Source: Bdellovibrionota bacterium
GTDB taxonomy: Bacteria > Bdellovibrionota > Bdellovibrionia > Bdellovibrionales > JAMPXM01
Length of the DNA stretch: 63,156 bases
Assembly: GCA_963170185.1 (NCBI GenBank)
Contig: CAUJGS010000079.1
Span: 1 to 63,156, forward strand
Reading direction: 5' to 3'
In this document: piece after piece, positions 60,639 to 63,156 of the stretch
Numbering within the stretch: position 1 is the first letter of the stretch
Layout: each line of letters opens with the position of its first letter
Notes under the pieces: generated by a model
What the model was told of the DNA's origin: nothing
Database searches by the model: none
What the model saw: only the letters and a program-made list of their open reading frames with translations
Translations under genes and position numbers: made by a program

Positions 60639-61563
60639 ACGAACGCCCTTGGTAAACGCCGGCCTCGTTGATCCGGTCGATCATTCCTTGAAAGCTTCTC
60701 ATCTTGTGGCGCACCCACTCTGGCGCGATGAGCTCGTCCCAACGATTCGAAAGTGCCGCCAGCCGATGAACCGCAATGCGCGGATCAAGATGATCTAAAA
60801 AAAGCGCCACGCGATGTGCGTAGAGATCAAGATCAATCGGTTGAAATTCGCCTGCGTGATACATGTCGGCCAGAGGCGTATTCGCCAGCACGTGCAGGTT
60901 ATGAAGCTTCACATTGGAAATCGGAAGCGAGTTACAAAGACGAGCTGTCTCGATGATCTGCTTATCGTTCTCAGTCGGCCAGCCAAACATCAGGTGAATG
61001 CCAACTTCCGCGCCGGATTCTTTGGCGATGCGCTCAATCCCACGAATCGCCTGCGCACCGTTGTGCCCACGCCGCATCCACGACAATTGATCGTCATCAA
61101 AACTCTGCACACCCACTTCGACGGCGACATAGGTCTTTTCGCCATATTCGCGCCACGTGCGAAGCACAGCTTCCGAAAGACAATCCGGTCTCGTGCCGAC
61201 GACAAGACCGACAGTGTCGGGATACGAGAGCGCGATCTCAAAGCCGTCTTTGAGACGGTTTAAAGCCGTGAACGTGGTCGTGTAGGCTTGAAAGTAAACC
61301 AAGAACTTTGCGGCATTAAAGCGCGAAGCGACTTTCGCGCGATGAAGCTCGATCTGATTTCTTAGCGATTCTTTTTGCGTGTCCGCATACGCAAAACTTC
61401 CGTGCTCATCACAGAAGATGCACGTCTTCATCCCTTTTAAGCCTTCGCGGTTCGGGCATGAGTCCGCAATCGAAACCGGAACCTTGACGACTTTTCCGCC
61501 AAAGCGCTTTCGATACTCAAGACTGATTGGATGATAGGGTTTTCCGTCCCATTCCGCGTTCAC
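60619..61563 (-). CDS. Radical SAM protein, YhcC family (TIGR01212)
   Basis: 314 residues. N-terminus SLEYRKRFGGKVVKVPVSIA then cluster Cys SCPNREGLKGMKTCIFCDEH (C-x14-C-x2-C, the family's spacing), FLVYFQAYTTTFT, VGLVVGTRPDCLSE, EVGVQSFDDDQLSWM and GIHLMFGWPTEND. Same family as E. coli YhcC; biochemical reaction unknown, possibly RNA or cofactor modification. Start GTG 61563 with GGGGC just upstream, chosen because an upstream TTG is less likely. Divergent from the MnmC-like gene. Confidence 0.92.
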   Translation of the reverse strand: MNAEWDGKPYHPISLEYRKRFGGKVVKVPVSIADSCPNREGLKGMKTCIFCDEHGSFAYADTQKESLRNQIELHRAKVASRFNAAKFLVYFQAYTTTFTALNRLKDGFEIALSYPDTVGLVVGTRPDCLSEAVLRTWREYGEKTYVAVEVGVQSFDDDQLSWMRRGHNGAQAIRGIERIAKESGAEVGIHLMFGWPTENDKQIIETARLCNSLPISNVKLHNLHVLANTPLADMYHAGEFQPIDLDLYAHRVALFLDHLDPRIAVHRLAALSNRWDELIAPEWVRHKMRSFQGMIDRINEAGVYQGRSFTSNHQ

Positions 61564-61644
61564 GCCCCGACCTTGCGGCCAAACGCAGCAGAGTGTCAAT
61601 AGCGCCTAGCGGTTTTCAAAGAAACCCGCTACTCATAGCCTCGT

Positions 61645-62550
61645 ATGTTTGATTTCGACCCGAAAAGTGACGCCCGAAATGTCGGCCCAGAAATTCTTTT
61701 CCCTAGTGGAATTCGGTTCCAGCTGGTCGAAACCGCAGACGAAAGCCTCACCGCCCGTCTGATCTATGCGTCGGGTACAGTATCTGGCACGGTGTCCGGC
61801 ACAGCATCGGCCTCCGAACCCGCCAACACCAGCGAGACCATGCATTCGCTCCGCGGAGCGTTCCTTGAAACCGTCTACATTTACGGTACTGCCTACGACA
61901 CGGCCGTTAGGCTCCTCGACCAAGCCGTATTAAATCCCGTATCGGAATCGGCTCCTCTTACAACTCGTCACCCACGCGTATTCTCACTTGGCCTAGGCCT
62001 TGGCTACGTGGAGCTTCTCTCAAGCGCTCTTTCCATTCGTCACGATCGCGAGCTTCATGGCGCAAGCTTCGAGGCAGTACCTGAACTGAATTCAAGCTTT
62101 CTCAGCTGGCTCGGTCTTCACGGTATTGATTCAAATCCTTCGACCGGCACAGGGCTGGTTCCTACGCATGTCTACGACGACATCTTAAGTCGCACATCAA
62201 AAGAAACAGGTGTCTCAGACGCACTGATCAAGTCTCGCCTCAAAGAGGCTATTCAGTCGCAATCATGGTTGATTGAAGGGCCATTGACGTCCGAACTCGC
62301 AAGCACGTCGCTTGAAACACCATTTCACTGCATCGCCTTCGATGCGTTTTCTGGTAAATCAACGCCGGAGCTTTGGACGCGTGAGTTTCTAGATAGCTTC
62401 CTCGCCAAAGCCTGCGCACCTGTGTGCGCACTTTCCACTTACGCTTGCACCGGTCACTTAAAACGCGCGCTACAAGCCGCCGGTTTCACCCTCAACATCC
62501 GCGAAGGCTACGCCAGCAAACGCGACTCCACCCTCGCCACCCGCCCATAA
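61645..62550 (+). CDS. MnmC-like methyltransferase domain protein
   Basis: 301 residues. The C-terminal part HCIAFDAFSGKSTPELWTRE, CALSTYACTGHLKRALQAAG, and TLNIREGYASKRDSTLA matches the methyltransferase domain of MnmC (tRNA mnm5(s2)U34); SAM site RVFSLGLGLGYVELLSSAL. There is no FAD oxidase domain. A Thr/Ser/Gly-rich tract (GTVSGTVSGTASASEPANTS) at residues about 44-63 is inserted near the N-terminus and carries short DNA repeats. Probably modifies wobble uridine in tRNA, in the cytosol. Confidence 0.85.
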   Translation: MFDFDPKSDARNVGPEILFPSGIRFQLVETADESLTARLIYASGTVSGTVSGTASASEPANTSETMHSLRGAFLETVYIYGTAYDTAVRLLDQAVLNPVSESAPLTTRHPRVFSLGLGLGYVELLSSALSIRHDRELHGASFEAVPELNSSFLSWLGLHGIDSNPSTGTGLVPTHVYDDILSRTSKETGVSDALIKSRLKEAIQSQSWLIEGPLTSELASTSLETPFHCIAFDAFSGKSTPELWTREFLDSFLAKACAPVCALSTYACTGHLKRALQAAGFTLNIREGYASKRDSTLATRP

Positions 62551-62905
62551 ACTTTCTCGGAAAGTGTTTCGTTCCGAAACGATCCGTCGGATTTAAGCCC
62601 AACAGATACATGCAATCGAGCAAGGCAGATTCTTCGCATGACTCGGGAGGCATTTTATCCACTCGCCGTCACTTCGAGGACGAGTGGATGTCGAGAATGA
62701 AATCTGAAAAAGTCAAAATTAAGATTTCTTCTTAACCTCGAAATAAAATCTCTCGCGCGTTTCAAAATAGATTCCGAGCTTGTTAGAGAAATATCAAAGT
62801 TGCGAGCACACGCATCTGTTTCGACTTTTAGGATTTAAGTCGAACTAAAAACCACCGATCTATTCCTTCAACTAGACCATGCAGAACGTGTGTTGGAGGT
62901 TTTTA
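62551..62905. other. 355-base intergenic region
   Basis: Several hairpins: ACTTTC/GAAAGT and GTTTCG/CGAAAC near 62553-62580, and a perfect 9-bp repeat at 62657-62689. Ahead of the next gene the DNA is AT-rich (62720-62880). I see no gene; a frame at 62424-62735 on the plus strand has poor composition. Confidence 0.5.
62657..62689. repeat. Perfect 9-bp inverted repeat
   Basis: ATCCACTCG and CGAGTGGAT with a 15-base loop. No T-run; possible operator or RNA structure. Confidence 0.5.
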
Positions 62906-63156
62906 ATGGCAGGCATAACGAAGTTCGCAGCTACGCTTTCTCGCATCACTTTGGCTGCAATGATGTTCACGGCCATGAGCACAGCCTCACTCTCGACCGC
63001 GAATGCGGCACCTCTAAATGGTATGGGCGAAGAGGACTGCGTACTCTTGTTTGGCCCCAAAGCCTACCGCAGTCCCCTTATCGGCAAACGTACGACAACC
63101 GAACAACTGTCTATTGCCCCCGCTCCCCAAGCTGCACAGCTCTTTATCGTCAATGG
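62906..63156 (+). CDS. Secreted protein, N-terminal part (cut by window edge)
   Basis: Open frame running off the right edge, 83 residues visible. ATG with TTGGAGG seven bases ahead. Signal peptide with hydrophobic core ITLAAMMFTAMSTASLS and cleavage around TANA/AP. The mature start GMGEEDCVLLFGPKAYRSPL has one Cys. Family unknown; cannot be assigned without the rest. Confidence 0.8.
   Translation, partial: MAGITKFAATLSRITLAAMMFTAMSTASLSTANAAPLNGMGEEDCVLLFGPKAYRSPLIGKRTTTEQLSIAPAPQAAQLFIVN

Noticed and set aside
61784-61842. Repeat tract GGTACAGT/GGCACGGT in the MnmC-like gene as a mobile or CRISPR-like repeat
   Set aside because: It is a short in-frame codon repeat coding for Gly-Thr-Val-Ser units, only three irregular copies.
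62424-62735. 103-codon plus-strand frame at the end of the MnmC-like gene
   Set aside because: Starts inside the MnmC-like gene in another frame, is His/Arg-rich and runs through hairpins of the intergenic region.

Overview
The window looks like a chromosomal segment of a Gram-negative member of the Bdellovibrionota (Bdellovibrio-like, formerly Deltaproteobacteria/Oligoflexia). Base composition is moderately GC-rich and uniform. The evidence for this placement is: an FHA-GGDEF protein with the architecture of Bdellovibrio DgcB, a stand-alone CpaF-type ATPase, many secreted proteins, lipoproteins and beta-barrels of unknown function, heptose kinase and O-antigen-ligase-type genes, and heme/DUF1501 cassettes of a kind seen in Bdellovibrio and myxobacteria. 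Placement is by gene content only. No rRNA, tRNA, CRISPR array, IS element, integrase or phage gene was found, so this reads as stable chromosome rather than a mobile island.

Layout. 1-10 kb (mostly minus): truncated enolase behind a possible sensor-type protein; a CpaF ATPase operon with a cupredoxin-like periplasmic protein; RNase HI with a C-terminal viroplasmin-like domain; a polysaccharide deacetylase-like protein; a PhoH/PIN ATPase with a SlyD-type PPIase; a PilZ protein. 10-18 kb (plus): TonB-like protein, small beta-barrel, aminopeptidase-type lipoprotein, then a tight operon of three different CapA-family proteins around an L,D-transpeptidase. 18-20 kb (minus): an ECF sigma / anti-sigma operon with a candidate autoregulatory promoter. 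20-31 kb: DgcB-like cyclase, Pgi, LpxH-like phosphoesterase, a 604-residue coiled-coil protein, PfkB kinase, RlmN, a predicted secreted protein-glutaminase, heptose-7-phosphate kinase. 31-39 kb (plus): GdhA, PyrD, MutT, two glycosyltransferases, an O-antigen-ligase-like protein, an HU/IHF protein.

39-53.5 kb is the most unusual part. After an EpmA-like ligase and a Lys/Pro-rich beta-barrel protein (minus), a nearly continuous plus-strand run encodes an SH3/beta-barrel protein, a DUF3570 outer-membrane protein, a TlpA-like thioredoxin, a tiny DUF4266 lipoprotein ending in GGGCGCN, a monoheme lipoprotein, a DUF1588-like heme protein, a QNC-type lipoprotein, a Tat-exported DUF1501-like protein, a second monoheme lipoprotein, and a methyltransferase whose start codon lies in the loop of a perfect 10-bp hairpin. 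An ApbE flavin transferase converges on this run across a duplicated 47-bp element. I read the stretch as an envelope redox or maturation locus of unknown function; it is the best candidate for an undescribed system here.

53.5-63 kb: a histone-H1-like protein, a cyclic-nucleotide-binding protein next to single-chain GcvP, a lytic-transglycosylase-like protein, a patatin, a pilin-like protein, a YhcC-type radical SAM protein, an MnmC-like methyltransferase, and a truncated secreted protein at the right edge. Starts given below were chosen from ribosome-binding sites and signal peptides and often lie inside the longest possible reading frame.
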